Origin: Chthonomonas sp.
Lineage (GTDB): Bacteria > Armatimonadota > Fimbriimonadia > Fimbriimonadales > Fimbriimonadaceae
Assembly (NCBI GenBank): GCA_016788115.1
Contig: JAEURR010000005.1
Span: 1 to 64,000, forward strand
Direction: 5' to 3'
DNA: 64,000 bases
Shown here: in pieces, positions 43,909 to 52,394 of the stretch
Layout: each line of letters begins with the position of its first letter
Position numbering within the stretch: position 1 is the stretch's first letter
Made by a program: the position numbers and the translations under genes
The notes under the pieces: generated by a model
Told to the model about the DNA's origin: nothing
Databases searched by the model: none
What the model saw: the letters and a program-made list of their open reading frames with translations, nothing else

Positions 43909-44463
43909 TTAGCCCGAACACTCGATGGCGTCCAGAACCTGCTCATGGACGGATTCCAACGATTCGTTCGTTCGGATGATCCGATCCGCAAATTGTTTTC
44001 TTACGGGCGCGCTGAGCTGGCTCGCCAATAACTGGTCGATTTGGATTTCGGTGAGCCCTCTCGCAGCCAATCGCCGCCGCTGTTCGTCTTCCCCGCAGCA
44101 AACCACCCACACCGCGTCGAACAGTGGATGCAGGCAGGTTTCTATGAGTAGTGGTATCTCCACAAACTCGGCCTCAGTAGCGATCAGTTCGTCCATCACG
44201 CGGCCGTGAAAGAAATCGTTTAGCTTGCGCCGAACCTCTGGCTCAGCGAATGCTTCACGCCGGACCATTTCGCGGGTGACGTCGCCTTCTAACCCCAGCG
44301 CGATGGCAAGCTCCTCCACGGTCTCGGGGTCGTCCCACAGGTCGCTCACGACGCTGTCGGCACTGGCACACTTGAATCCCTGCTCGGTCAGGGCGCGGGA
44401 AACAACCGTTTTGCCCTCCGCTGCCCCACCCGTTATTGCGATCCACTTGCCTATTGAGCGCAC
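43909..44463 (-). CDS. coaE: dephospho-CoA kinase
   Basis: 184 residues from GTG 44461-44463. The P-loop is WIAITGGAAEGKTVVSRALT, and DSVVSDLWDD and EIPLLIET are further CoaE motifs. It phosphorylates the 3'-OH of the dephospho-CoA ribose, the last step of CoA synthesis. The P-loop reads GGAAEGKT where CoaE proteins usually have GGIGSGKS, a slight deviation that keeps the Gly-Lys-Ser/Thr core. A terminator (44495-44534) lies upstream, between it and the S1 gene. Confidence 0.88.
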   Translation of the reverse strand: MRSIGKWIAITGGAAEGKTVVSRALTEQGFKCASADSVVSDLWDDPETVEELAIALGLEGDVTREMVRREAFAEPEVRRKLNDFFHGRVMDELIATEAEFVEIPLLIETCLHPLFDAVWVVCCGEDEQRRRLAARGLTEIQIDQLLASQLSAPVRKQFADRIIRTNESLESVHEQVLDAIECSG

Positions 44464-44494
44464 GGTCGAACTCTACCGGATCAGCGTGATAAAT

Positions 44495-44534
44495 GCGAAA
44501 GGGGCTACTGCAACAGTGCAGTAGCCCCTTTCGC
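44495..44534. terminator. 18-base perfect terminator hairpin downstream of the S1 gene
   Basis: GCGAAAGGGGCTACTGCA (44495-44512), loop ACAG, and TGCAGTAGCCCCTTTCGC (44517-44534). It lies between the S1 stop at 44550 and the coaE start at 44463. Confidence 0.8.
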
Positions 44535-44549
44535 GCCGTACTTGGAGAG

Positions 44550-46124
44550 TTAGCTCTCGTCGGTCTCGGCGGCGGCGTCCGTCGTCTCTGATGTCTCTGC
44601 GGTCTCTGTTTCTTCGTCGTCGTCCGGTCGCAGAAGGCCCTTGAGCATGCCGAGGCGCTCGCCGATCGTCGCGCCACCGCTTGGCACGCGACCAACCATT
44701 GGCACATCGAAATCGTCCTCATCGTGGCGGCCACCACGGCCACCCTTCTTCTTCTTGCCAGCCGTGGCCTTGCCACCAATCCGGCCACCGCGTCGGTCGT
44801 CGTCGTACGACAACTCTCCAACCGGGCCTTCTTCGTAGCTGGCAGGAGGATCAACGGCCGTGCCCGCGCTGCGCATGCTGAGCACCATGCGGCGCTCTTC
44901 GGGACGAAGATCGATGATCACGACCTCGATCGCCTGCCCCTCGTTCAGCACGTCCTTCGGCTCGCGGATACGTCGATTCGAAATCTCGCTGACGGGCAGG
45001 AATGCTTCGGCGCCCTCAGGCAGTTTGATGAACGCGCCAGTCTGCACCAGCCGTCCGATCTCGCACGCCACACGCTGACCGATCTTGTAGTTCTCCTTGA
45101 TGAGCTTCCAAGGATCCGGGAGCACCTGGCGCAAGCCGAGGCTGATTTTGCCGTTCGTCTCGTCGAGGCGAAGGACCATCACCTTCAGCTCTTGGCCTTC
45201 CTTCAGGACTTCCTTCGGGTGGCTGATACGCATCCAGCTCATCTCACTGATGTGCAGGAGGCCGTCGATGCCGCCGAGGTCGATAAAGGCGCCGTAGTCG
45301 GTCAGTCGTCGCACCGTGCCTTCGAGAACGTCGCCTGGCTTGGTGTTGGTGAAGATCTCTTCCTTAACCTTGCCGCGTCGCTCTTCTTCCGCCTGGCGAT
45401 TGGAAAGAACGACCTTCTTTCGGTCGCGATCGACTTCAATAATCTTCAGTTCAAGCGTCTGGCCGACGTACTTCTCGATGTTTCGGAGCTTGCCCGAACC
45501 AACGTGAGTGGCGGGAACGAAACCGCGAACGCCGAGGTCAACTTCGAGGCCGCCCTTGACACGGTTCACGACGACGGCATTCACCATTTCGCCGCGATTG
45601 TGCTTGTCAAGAATCTTGTTCCAGACCTCTTCAAAGTCCGCTTTCTTCTTCGAAACGATCGGGTTGAGTTCACCACCCGATCCTTCCGGCTTCAGGACGA
45701 CGACGTGAATCTTGTCGCCAATCTGGACCGCGCCGTGCGCAGTCTCCAGCGGTTCTACAGAAAGTTCGGCCAAGGGCACCACGCCCTCTGTCTTGGTCCC
45801 CAGGTCCACAAAGACGCGGTCGTTCTCAATCTGGATAACGGTCGCTTCTACGCGGTCGCCCTTGTAAAGCTTGCGATGAGACTCAGTACCTTGGGAAGTG
45901 GTACCGCTCTCAAGCTCGGCCATTGCTGCAGCAAAAAGGTCCTCGTCGGACACTTCGGCAGCGGGGGCGGCAGGGACTGACGGGGCCGCAGGAGCGGCAG
46001 GTGCACTAGGAGTGTCCACGACAGCAGCAGGAGCTTCGGGTGCGACTTCGGTCGCAACGTTTGCCTGGGCTTCAGGCTTCTGCTCGGTCATGGACGGGGT
46101 CTGGTCGTCGGTGGTCATAGTCAT
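44550..46124 (-). CDS. rpsA: 30S ribosomal protein S1
   Basis: 524 residues from ATG 46124; another ATG at 46118 is equally close. An Ala/Pro/Glu-rich N-terminus of about 70 residues precedes four S1 (OB-fold) RNA-binding repeats: GDRVEATVIQIENDRVFVDLG, GEMVNAVVVNRVKGGLEVDL, GDVLEGTVRRLTDYGAFIDL and GQRVACEIGRLVQTGAFIKL. The C-terminus has Arg/Gly/Lys-rich and then acidic stretches. Four repeats rather than six is common outside Proteobacteria. S1 helps mRNA bind to the ribosome. There is no classical ribosome site before the start. TACAAT at about 46147-46152 (minus strand) may be its -10. Confidence 0.92.
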   Translation of the reverse strand: MTMTTDDQTPSMTEQKPEAQANVATEVAPEAPAAVVDTPSAPAAPAAPSVPAAPAAEVSDEDLFAAAMAELESGTTSQGTESHRKLYKGDRVEATVIQIENDRVFVDLGTKTEGVVPLAELSVEPLETAHGAVQIGDKIHVVVLKPEGSGGELNPIVSKKKADFEEVWNKILDKHNRGEMVNAVVVNRVKGGLEVDLGVRGFVPATHVGSGKLRNIEKYVGQTLELKIIEVDRDRKKVVLSNRQAEEERRGKVKEEIFTNTKPGDVLEGTVRRLTDYGAFIDLGGIDGLLHISEMSWMRISHPKEVLKEGQELKVMVLRLDETNGKISLGLRQVLPDPWKLIKENYKIGQRVACEIGRLVQTGAFIKLPEGAEAFLPVSEISNRRIREPKDVLNEGQAIEVVIIDLRPEERRMVLSMRSAGTAVDPPASYEEGPVGELSYDDDRRGGRIGGKATAGKKKKGGRGGRHDEDDFDVPMVGRVPSGGATIGERLGMLKGLLRPDDDEETETAETSETTDAAAETDES

Positions 46125-46187
46125 GGGAATAGGGTTGATCCCCGACATTGTACCCAAGTATTCGGCACCAAGAGATCAGCCTGAAAC

Positions 46188-47705
46188 TTATACAGGTCTT
46201 TCATCCAGCGGTCGCGCGCCCACGCCCCACGCCGTCAGACGCCCCATGTGGCGCTCCATCCGGGTCCGGAACGACTCCCAGTCCCGATCCTCCCTGGGTG
46301 ACCATAGGACTTCCGCCAGCGCACAGCCGCGAGGATAAGCCATGTACTCGACCTCGGTGGGCCCGGGCATGTACTCCGTCCAGATCTGGAACTGAGATCC
46401 GAGGACGTGGCCCACCTCCTCCTCGTTCAGTTGCGGCGGGACGGGTTCGTACCCGTACACCGTCTCCAGCGTCGCCATGCCCCCTATCGCGAGCGGCTCG
46501 GACTCCGTGTCCTCATGCTGGTAGTGGTCGAAGTAGGTCCATTTTCCAGGCGTCATCACCACGTCGTGACCCATCTTCGCTGCAGTGATTCCTCCCTCTT
46601 CCCCGCGCCAACTCATGACCGTTGCACCCGGTGCGAGCCCCCCTTCCAGGATCTCGTCCCAGCCGACCATGCGGCGACCGCGCTGGCTCAGGAACTTGTC
46701 GAGATGGCGATTGAGCCACGCTTGGACCCCGTGCACATCGGGTATGGAGTGCGCTTCCATGAGCGCGGCAATGGACTCACTCTGCTCCCACTGGGTGGTC
46801 GGGCATTCGTCCCCGCCGATGTGGATGAACTGAGACGGAAAGATACTGAGGACCTCGGTGAGCACCGTTTCCATGAACGAGATCGAAGCTGGACTCAGAT
46901 TCAAAACATGCTCGCTGACGCCAAAGGAGGTCCACACGTCAATCGGTTCCCCAGTGTTTCCTAGCTCGGGGTACGCCGCAATGGCAGCTTGCATATGCCC
47001 GGGCATATCGATTTCGGGCACGATCGTGACGCCGAGTTCGTCTGCGAATTTGACCACATCCACCAACTCCTGCCGCGTGTAGAACCCTCCATGCGGAATC
47101 CCGTCGTACCCATTGGGCTCGCGCGCGTGACCCACAACAGTTTCCTTTCGCCATGCGGCAACCTCGGTCAGTCGTGGGTAGCCCGAAATCTCCATGCGCC
47201 AGCCCTGGTCGTCCGTGAGGTGAAAATGGAACACATTCCCCTTGTGTGCGGCAATCAGCTCGATGTACTTACGCACAAACTCGATGGGCATGAAGTGCCG
47301 CGAGACGTCGAGATGAGCACCACGCCACGCGAACCGAGGTTCATCCTCGATCTCAACTCCCGGGATGGTCCCATCGCGTTGAACCAGTTGCCGGAGCGTC
47401 TGAACCGCGTGCAAGAACCCAGCCCGCCCGCTCGCCCGCACCGTCACGCCCTGGGCATGTACAGCCAGGGTGTATCCCTCGGGAGCGAGGCTCTCGTCGA
47501 GCTCCAGTCGAATACATGCGTCTTGGCTCCCGGCGCTCGTCAGAAACTGGACTCCCAGATCGCCACCGATTGTACGCTGCAGGAGCGCGATGGCATCCTC
47601 GGCCAGGGGCACGGCGACGATGCCGGTCGATGCGGTCAAACAGTAAGACTCCCCGTTCAATCGGGTGGAACGGGGAGCCGGGATGAGAGCTAATTCAATC
47701 GTTTC
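46188..47705 (-). CDS. beta-N-acetylhexosaminidase, GH20 family
   Basis: 505 residues from ATG 47705. The N-terminal GH20b-type domain is followed by the catalytic barrel. Key motifs are FHFHLTDDQGWRMEI, the catalytic Asp-Glu pair in HIGGDECPTTQW, and the Trp-rich MSWRGEEGG near the end. It removes terminal N-acetylglucosamine or N-acetylgalactosamine from glycans. No signal peptide is visible, so it should act in the cytoplasm on imported oligosaccharides. It lies 55 bases downstream of the PNGase F-like gene and probably shares its operon. Confidence 0.92.
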   Translation of the reverse strand, partial: ETIELALIPAPRSTRLNGESYCLTASTGIVAVPLAEDAIALLQRTIGGDLGVQFLTSAGSQDACIRLELDESLAPEGYTLAVHAQGVTVRASGRAGFLHAVQTLRQLVQRDGTIPGVEIEDEPRFAWRGAHLDVSRHFMPIEFVRKYIELIAAHKGNVFHFHLTDDQGWRMEISGYPRLTEVAAWRKETVVGHAREPNGYDGIPHGGFYTRQELVDVVKFADELGVTIVPEIDMPGHMQAAIAAYPELGNTGEPIDVWTSFGVSEHVLNLSPASISFMETVLTEVLSIFPSQFIHIGGDECPTTQWEQSESIAALMEAHSIPDVHGVQAWLNRHLDKFLSQRGRRMVGWDEILEGGLAPGATVMSWRGEEGGITAAKMGHDVVMTPGKWTYFDHYQHEDTESEPLAIGGMATLETVYGYEPVPPQLNEEEVGHVLGSQFQIWTEYMPGPTEVEYMAYPRGCALAEVLWSPREDRDWESFRTRMERHMGRLTAWGVGARPLDERPV

Positions 47706-47760
47706 CATCGGGTTTGCACGGCAATCGCGCCCACACAACGTGCGCGTCCGCCGCGACAGT

Positions 47761-49167
47761 TTAACCCTTGCGGTAAACGATCAGCTGAGCTTCGATGACT
47801 TGTCTGGCGGGATTACCAGGGTCAGGGCTGGTGTTCGTGTACGGCTGAATTTCGTAGCGCAGAGTTTGCGTTCCCTTCCGCAGGAGGTCCGTCACGTCGA
47901 TCTCCCACGGTTTGACTGTGTCACCGGGTGCCCAACCCGCTCGGCTAAATTTCCATGTCCCACCCTGGGGCCGGCATGGGTTCAAGTAAACGTCATCCTT
48001 CCAGAGCGTGTTCGTGAATGTCTGAGAACCGACCATTACTCTGCGCCAGAGCGGCAGAAATTCAGCCGCGTTCTCCGCATTCGGTGATTGCCCGTGTCCA
48101 GTGACCACCCATCGAAGTTCGGCCCTTTCGTTTGCGCCGATTCTAGGCAGGTTGAGCGTGGGGAGTTGAGACTCAGTCGGGTTGGTGGGATCTCCGAGGA
48201 CCACTACCCCGCTCCAAAGGTTCTGGACGTTCGTCGGGATCCAGGCTCGCTTGCCAAAGCTGAATTCCAGGTCGAGGTCAACACTCCACCCCTCGCCCCA
48301 TGTCTCGCAGACATACTCGAAGCTGGTCTTGCCCGTTAGCAGCGGCAAGAAGTCGGTCACATCCACCTTCCACTCCCAGCCCTTGCGGTAAGGGGTGATG
48401 AAGCGCAAGAGCTCAACCCTATCACCCTTCTCGGGCACCAGGAAGATCTGTCCAAGACGATCCCAGCGGTCAATCCCAGCGGCAGTAGGCCCGAGGCGGA
48501 ACGTCGCAACGACTCGTCCCACGCCACGCAGCCTCTCGGGGAGTTCAACCATTTGGTTAAATCGGTGCCGTTGCGCGTTGTTCACCTCTTGGTTAAAAAC
48601 GCTCACTTTGATGGGTTCTTCGAGGTTCACTGGACGCGAACCAAAGGTCGTAGTCGCTCCAGTCGCTTCCGCTACCTGGTAACCGCCGACCATCCAGGCA
48701 TCGAGCCGCGGCTTCATTCCCGGGACGAAGAATCGGTCGAACACCGCACTCTCTCCTACCCAAACCGAAACTTCAGAACCACCGACAACCGATTCGCTAC
48801 GAACCCGATACCGCTGCCCGGCCTCGCTTCGTACGGCAACCGGCGACAGCCTATTGGCCACTTCGCGACCGTTCCAGTGAATGGACACTTCCTGCTCCGG
48901 TCGTCCATACCAATTCCCGTCCGCATTGAACATGTCCTGGGTCTTGGGATTAAGGGAATCGAATCCAATACCGAGAAGCCCGGGTACGTTCGGCTCGACC
49001 CAGTCCGGGAGCCGGTCCGTCAGTCGACCGGCAACAAACCCGAAACCCTTCGACGTTGGCTCGGAGGCAGTGACCCACGAATACTCAACCCAGTCGCGGT
49101 ACTCGACGGGTTGGGATGTAGCCTCCGACTGGGCTAGAAGGCTTGCAAAGACAATTGGGGCGATCAT
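47761..49167 (-). CDS. PNGase F-like exported glycan-processing protein
   Basis: 468 residues. A short signal peptide (MIAPIVFASLLAQ). The C-terminal part (residues 330-468) matches the second domain of peptide-N-glycosidase F: LRWVVTGHG, NAAEFLPLW, TLWKDDVYLNPCRPQGGTW and SRAGWAPGDTV in this order. PNGase F cuts N-linked glycans from Asn. The N-terminal domain has the expected length, but I cannot place the catalytic acidic residues with certainty. It is flanked by a SARP regulator eight bases upstream and a GH20 hexosaminidase downstream. Confidence 0.65.
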   Translation of the reverse strand: MIAPIVFASLLAQSEATSQPVEYRDWVEYSWVTASEPTSKGFGFVAGRLTDRLPDWVEPNVPGLLGIGFDSLNPKTQDMFNADGNWYGRPEQEVSIHWNGREVANRLSPVAVRSEAGQRYRVRSESVVGGSEVSVWVGESAVFDRFFVPGMKPRLDAWMVGGYQVAEATGATTTFGSRPVNLEEPIKVSVFNQEVNNAQRHRFNQMVELPERLRGVGRVVATFRLGPTAAGIDRWDRLGQIFLVPEKGDRVELLRFITPYRKGWEWKVDVTDFLPLLTGKTSFEYVCETWGEGWSVDLDLEFSFGKRAWIPTNVQNLWSGVVVLGDPTNPTESQLPTLNLPRIGANERAELRWVVTGHGQSPNAENAAEFLPLWRRVMVGSQTFTNTLWKDDVYLNPCRPQGGTWKFSRAGWAPGDTVKPWEIDVTDLLRKGTQTLRYEIQPYTNTSPDPGNPARQVIEAQLIVYRKG

Positions 49168-49175
49168 GCCCTACA

Positions 49176-52100
49176 TTATCGGCCATTCGCGGGCTGAACA
49201 CTCAGGGGGGACACGTCAATGGGATCTTCAAGCCGCGTCTCTTGGATGAGGCGCTCAGCCCCCTCGAAGTCCATACCCGAGCCGAGTTGCCACCGATGCT
49301 CGGCCACACGGGGCCCAACCTTCAGGCAAGCACGGTCGCGCACTTCATCGATCAACCCATCCCACAGCGGTCCGACCAGTCTCGACTCCGATTGGTCGTA
49401 CTTCAAAGCAATCGAAAGCAACGTGAGCGCCTCGGCATCGCACCCCAAACTCTCCATCGCAGCCGCGACGACAATCAAGCGAACGATTCGGGTGAACGTG
49501 CTTTGGTTCGGGTCTTGAGACTCCACCAGCATGCGTTCTATGGCCTCGTCTGCGTAGCCCATCCGGATGCGAATCAGCGCCCAGGTGCTTAGCAACGTTC
49601 GCCCCATCCAGCCGTTCTCACGCGCGAACTCGTTGTGCATGGCTTCGTTGACCAGCGCGAGGGCCTCTTCGTACCGCGTCTGTAGCCTCCGAGTGAGTGC
49701 AAGGTTCCCCAAGGCTAGTGCCGCTTGCATAGGGTCCCCCGTCATCCGCGAGATCTTGAGTGCTTCGCTGTTCCAACTCGATGCTTCGTCCAGATGACCC
49801 AAGTCCACCGACGCATTCCCCAGCGATAGGGTGATGCGCGAGATCACGCCCGGGCTGAGGCGAGGTGCGAGCTCATATGCTCGCAGCAGCAGTTCAACCG
49901 TTTGGTTAAGCTCAAACTTGCGCATGGCGATCGACGCTTGGGTCAGGTAGTACTCGGCGACCAGCTGGGGATCGTCGCTTGCAAGCATCTTTGCTGAGAT
50001 CGGCTGAAGCCAGCGCTGCGCCTCGTCCAACTTGCCTAGCTCCACATAGGCTCTGCCTGTACGCTTCTGTGCCCGCAGGCCAGCGACGGTGTCCAACTCC
50101 TCCGCCGGAATGCTTCGCAAGATGTGCTCTCCGAACTCAGCAGCCGACTGGGGGCGACGCTGTAACAATCGGAACGCGAGCAGGCGGCAGATCGATTCGA
50201 GGGCGAGCTGATACTGCCCTTGATGTAATCGCCAATCGATGGCTTTGTTTATCTCGTGCCGCCATTGGCCAAAGATTTTGATCATCTCATAGCTGAAGTA
50301 CGGCGCGGCGCAGGCGAGGCGGTCGAAAGTGTCCGCATGAGCCGCGCTAAGTTCGTCCCGCACCTTGGCATCCAGCGAATGCCAAACCAGCCGCCGCACG
50401 ATATCGAGCACACGGAACCGAAGCTGGTCACCGTCCTCGACCGTCTGCACCAGAGCGTGATCGGCAAGCTCCCGCAAGTAGTCGGGGAGTTGGGGCTCAT
50501 GGAGAACCTCAATCGCCAAGTCCAAAGTGAAGGCTCCCACAAACACAGAGAGTCGCTCCAGGGCTCTCCTCGTCTCCGGTGCCAGGAACTGGAGCGAACT
50601 GTTGATCGCCAGGGCCAGCGATGCATGCCGATGCGAAACCGAAGGCCGTCGCTGTTTGAGCTCGTACTGATCTGCCTTGATCCGATCCAGAAGCTGTTTT
50701 GGGGTTAGGGTCCTTGCCCATGTAGCCGCCAGCTCGATCGCCAACGGAATCCCATCCAGCGCTCGAAGCAGATCGACAATCGACTCCTTGTTCCGCTGGG
50801 TGATCTGAAAATCGTGTCGGACACCTTGTGAACGAGCAACGAACAGCGCAAGCGCGGGCACCTGAATCAAATCGGTGACATCTGCGTTGGCGTCCAGGCC
50901 CCGAATCGACAGTGGAGCGATTTGCAGGTCGCGTTCTCCCTCGAACCCAATATGCACCTGCGCCGTCCCAATCACTCCAACGCCGTGTTCCGTGATGAAC
51001 TGCTGGATCTGATCGATGTGATCCGAAGTCGCTGCGTCCAGATTGTCCAGAACCAGGTAGCAGGGTTGGAATTCCGCCAACCAACTCATCAGACCGTCGC
51101 GACGTCGGTCAGGCTCCGGGACGGCATGCAACACCGTGTCGGCGATCCACTGAACTGCGTCCTCCTCCGGGCGGATGCGACTGAAGTCCACAAGAGCGAT
51201 GCCGTGCGTGTCTGCTTCCGCGAACCGACGCGAAGCTTCGGCCGCGAGGCGCGACTTTCCCACCCCAGAGAGTCCGGTGAGAATGATGACTTGCATCGAA
51301 TCGGAGCCCAGGAGCTCCAGAATGCGCCCCAACTCCTCTTCGCGTCCATAAAATCGACTCGCAAAGTTAGGCAGCTGCACTTTGGCTGGACGATTGGGCC
51401 GCTGCGGGGCGTATGTCGGGGCAGCTGGTTCTGCGACGACCGCGTACTTGGGCGCCCGACGCGTCGGCTCACGCACGTTCAGCTGCCCGAGAGCGATCTC
51501 ATAGATTTCGTTCGACCGCGCGCTGGGCGACTGTCCACTGGTCGCCAGGATCTGCTTGAGCTGCTCGAACTGCGCCAAAGAAGACTGCGCCCGACCAGCA
51601 TGCATGTACAAACGCATCAACGTGCGGTGCGCTTTTTCGTTCTGGGGAGCGTCGCGGACCCGCAAAGCGGCGTGGTGGATCGCCTTATCCAAGTCACCCA
51701 GGTTCGCGCTCGCGCGAATGACACTCTGCAACGCAATCTGATACAGGTCGGCAAGGTGGATCCGTTCGAGCGTGATCCAGGTGTCTTGGTAGCCCGCCAA
51801 AAGCTCCCCTTTGTACAATGCCACCGCGCTCTCGTAAGCGCCCATCGAGTCCTTCACGCATTGGCTCGCACGAGCCGCCTCGATGTGGCTTAGAAACTCC
51901 GCGTAATCGGTTGACACGTTGTGAGGATTGATTCGGATGGTCTGATGGTCTGCCACCAGGACCGCATCTGCCGCTCGATCCGTTGAGTGAACTTGTCGCC
52001 GCAAGCTTGAAACTGCCTGATTCAGTCGGTTGCGTACCGCTTGGAGGTCCCCATCAGGCCACAGCATGGCCGCTACGACATCCCGCGCGAACGTCTTCTC

Positions 52101-52223
52101 GGGGTGCATCGCGACATACGCCAGCAAACTGCCGGTCTTTTGTGTCTGAAAACGGTCAATGACGCGCGGCCCGAGAACCACACAAAGCCCGCCCAACAAT
52201 TCTATACGGCAGTTAGCGTTCAC
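49176..52223 (-). CDS. SARP/BTAD-type transcriptional regulator with NB-ARC-like ATPase and TPR region
   Basis: 1015 residues from GTG 52221-52223, after GAGGAGG. Residues 1-95 resemble a winged-helix DNA-binding domain (TFARDVVAAMLWPDGDLQAV). Residues 100-245 are the bacterial transcriptional activation domain (DTWITLERIHLADLYQIAL). An ATPase region follows: Walker A GLSGVGKSRLAAEAS and Walker B-like CYLVLDNLDAATS. The last 350 residues are TPR-like helices (LAEYYLTQASIAMRKFELN-type spacing). Proteins of this layout control secondary metabolism or uptake genes. It may regulate the glycan operon downstream. Divergent from uvrC. Confidence 0.82.
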   Translation of the reverse strand: MNANCRIELLGGLCVVLGPRVIDRFQTQKTGSLLAYVAMHPEKTFARDVVAAMLWPDGDLQAVRNRLNQAVSSLRRQVHSTDRAADAVLVADHQTIRINPHNVSTDYAEFLSHIEAARASQCVKDSMGAYESAVALYKGELLAGYQDTWITLERIHLADLYQIALQSVIRASANLGDLDKAIHHAALRVRDAPQNEKAHRTLMRLYMHAGRAQSSLAQFEQLKQILATSGQSPSARSNEIYEIALGQLNVREPTRRAPKYAVVAEPAAPTYAPQRPNRPAKVQLPNFASRFYGREEELGRILELLGSDSMQVIILTGLSGVGKSRLAAEASRRFAEADTHGIALVDFSRIRPEEDAVQWIADTVLHAVPEPDRRRDGLMSWLAEFQPCYLVLDNLDAATSDHIDQIQQFITEHGVGVIGTAQVHIGFEGERDLQIAPLSIRGLDANADVTDLIQVPALALFVARSQGVRHDFQITQRNKESIVDLLRALDGIPLAIELAATWARTLTPKQLLDRIKADQYELKQRRPSVSHRHASLALAINSSLQFLAPETRRALERLSVFVGAFTLDLAIEVLHEPQLPDYLRELADHALVQTVEDGDQLRFRVLDIVRRLVWHSLDAKVRDELSAAHADTFDRLACAAPYFSYEMIKIFGQWRHEINKAIDWRLHQGQYQLALESICRLLAFRLLQRRPQSAAEFGEHILRSIPAEELDTVAGLRAQKRTGRAYVELGKLDEAQRWLQPISAKMLASDDPQLVAEYYLTQASIAMRKFELNQTVELLLRAYELAPRLSPGVISRITLSLGNASVDLGHLDEASSWNSEALKISRMTGDPMQAALALGNLALTRRLQTRYEEALALVNEAMHNEFARENGWMGRTLLSTWALIRIRMGYADEAIERMLVESQDPNQSTFTRIVRLIVVAAAMESLGCDAEALTLLSIALKYDQSESRLVGPLWDGLIDEVRDRACLKVGPRVAEHRWQLGSGMDFEGAERLIQETRLEDPIDVSPLSVQPANGR

Positions 52224-52394
52224 TTACCTCCTCGTCTTAGAATAGCACCTCAACGCAAGAATGTAGAAACTTCCAATGACAGATTCTGGGAATATTCTCG
52301 GGGACCTGCAAGATTTGCTTTCATTGTCCGTCACTTTGCGAGCAACGCCAAAGAAAAGTTGTGTGAACAAGCAAGCCACAATAGAGATTCCCCG

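Noticed and set aside
44724-45980. 418-codon plus-strand open frame
   Set aside because: Antisense to the S1 gene, with no motif or ribosome site.
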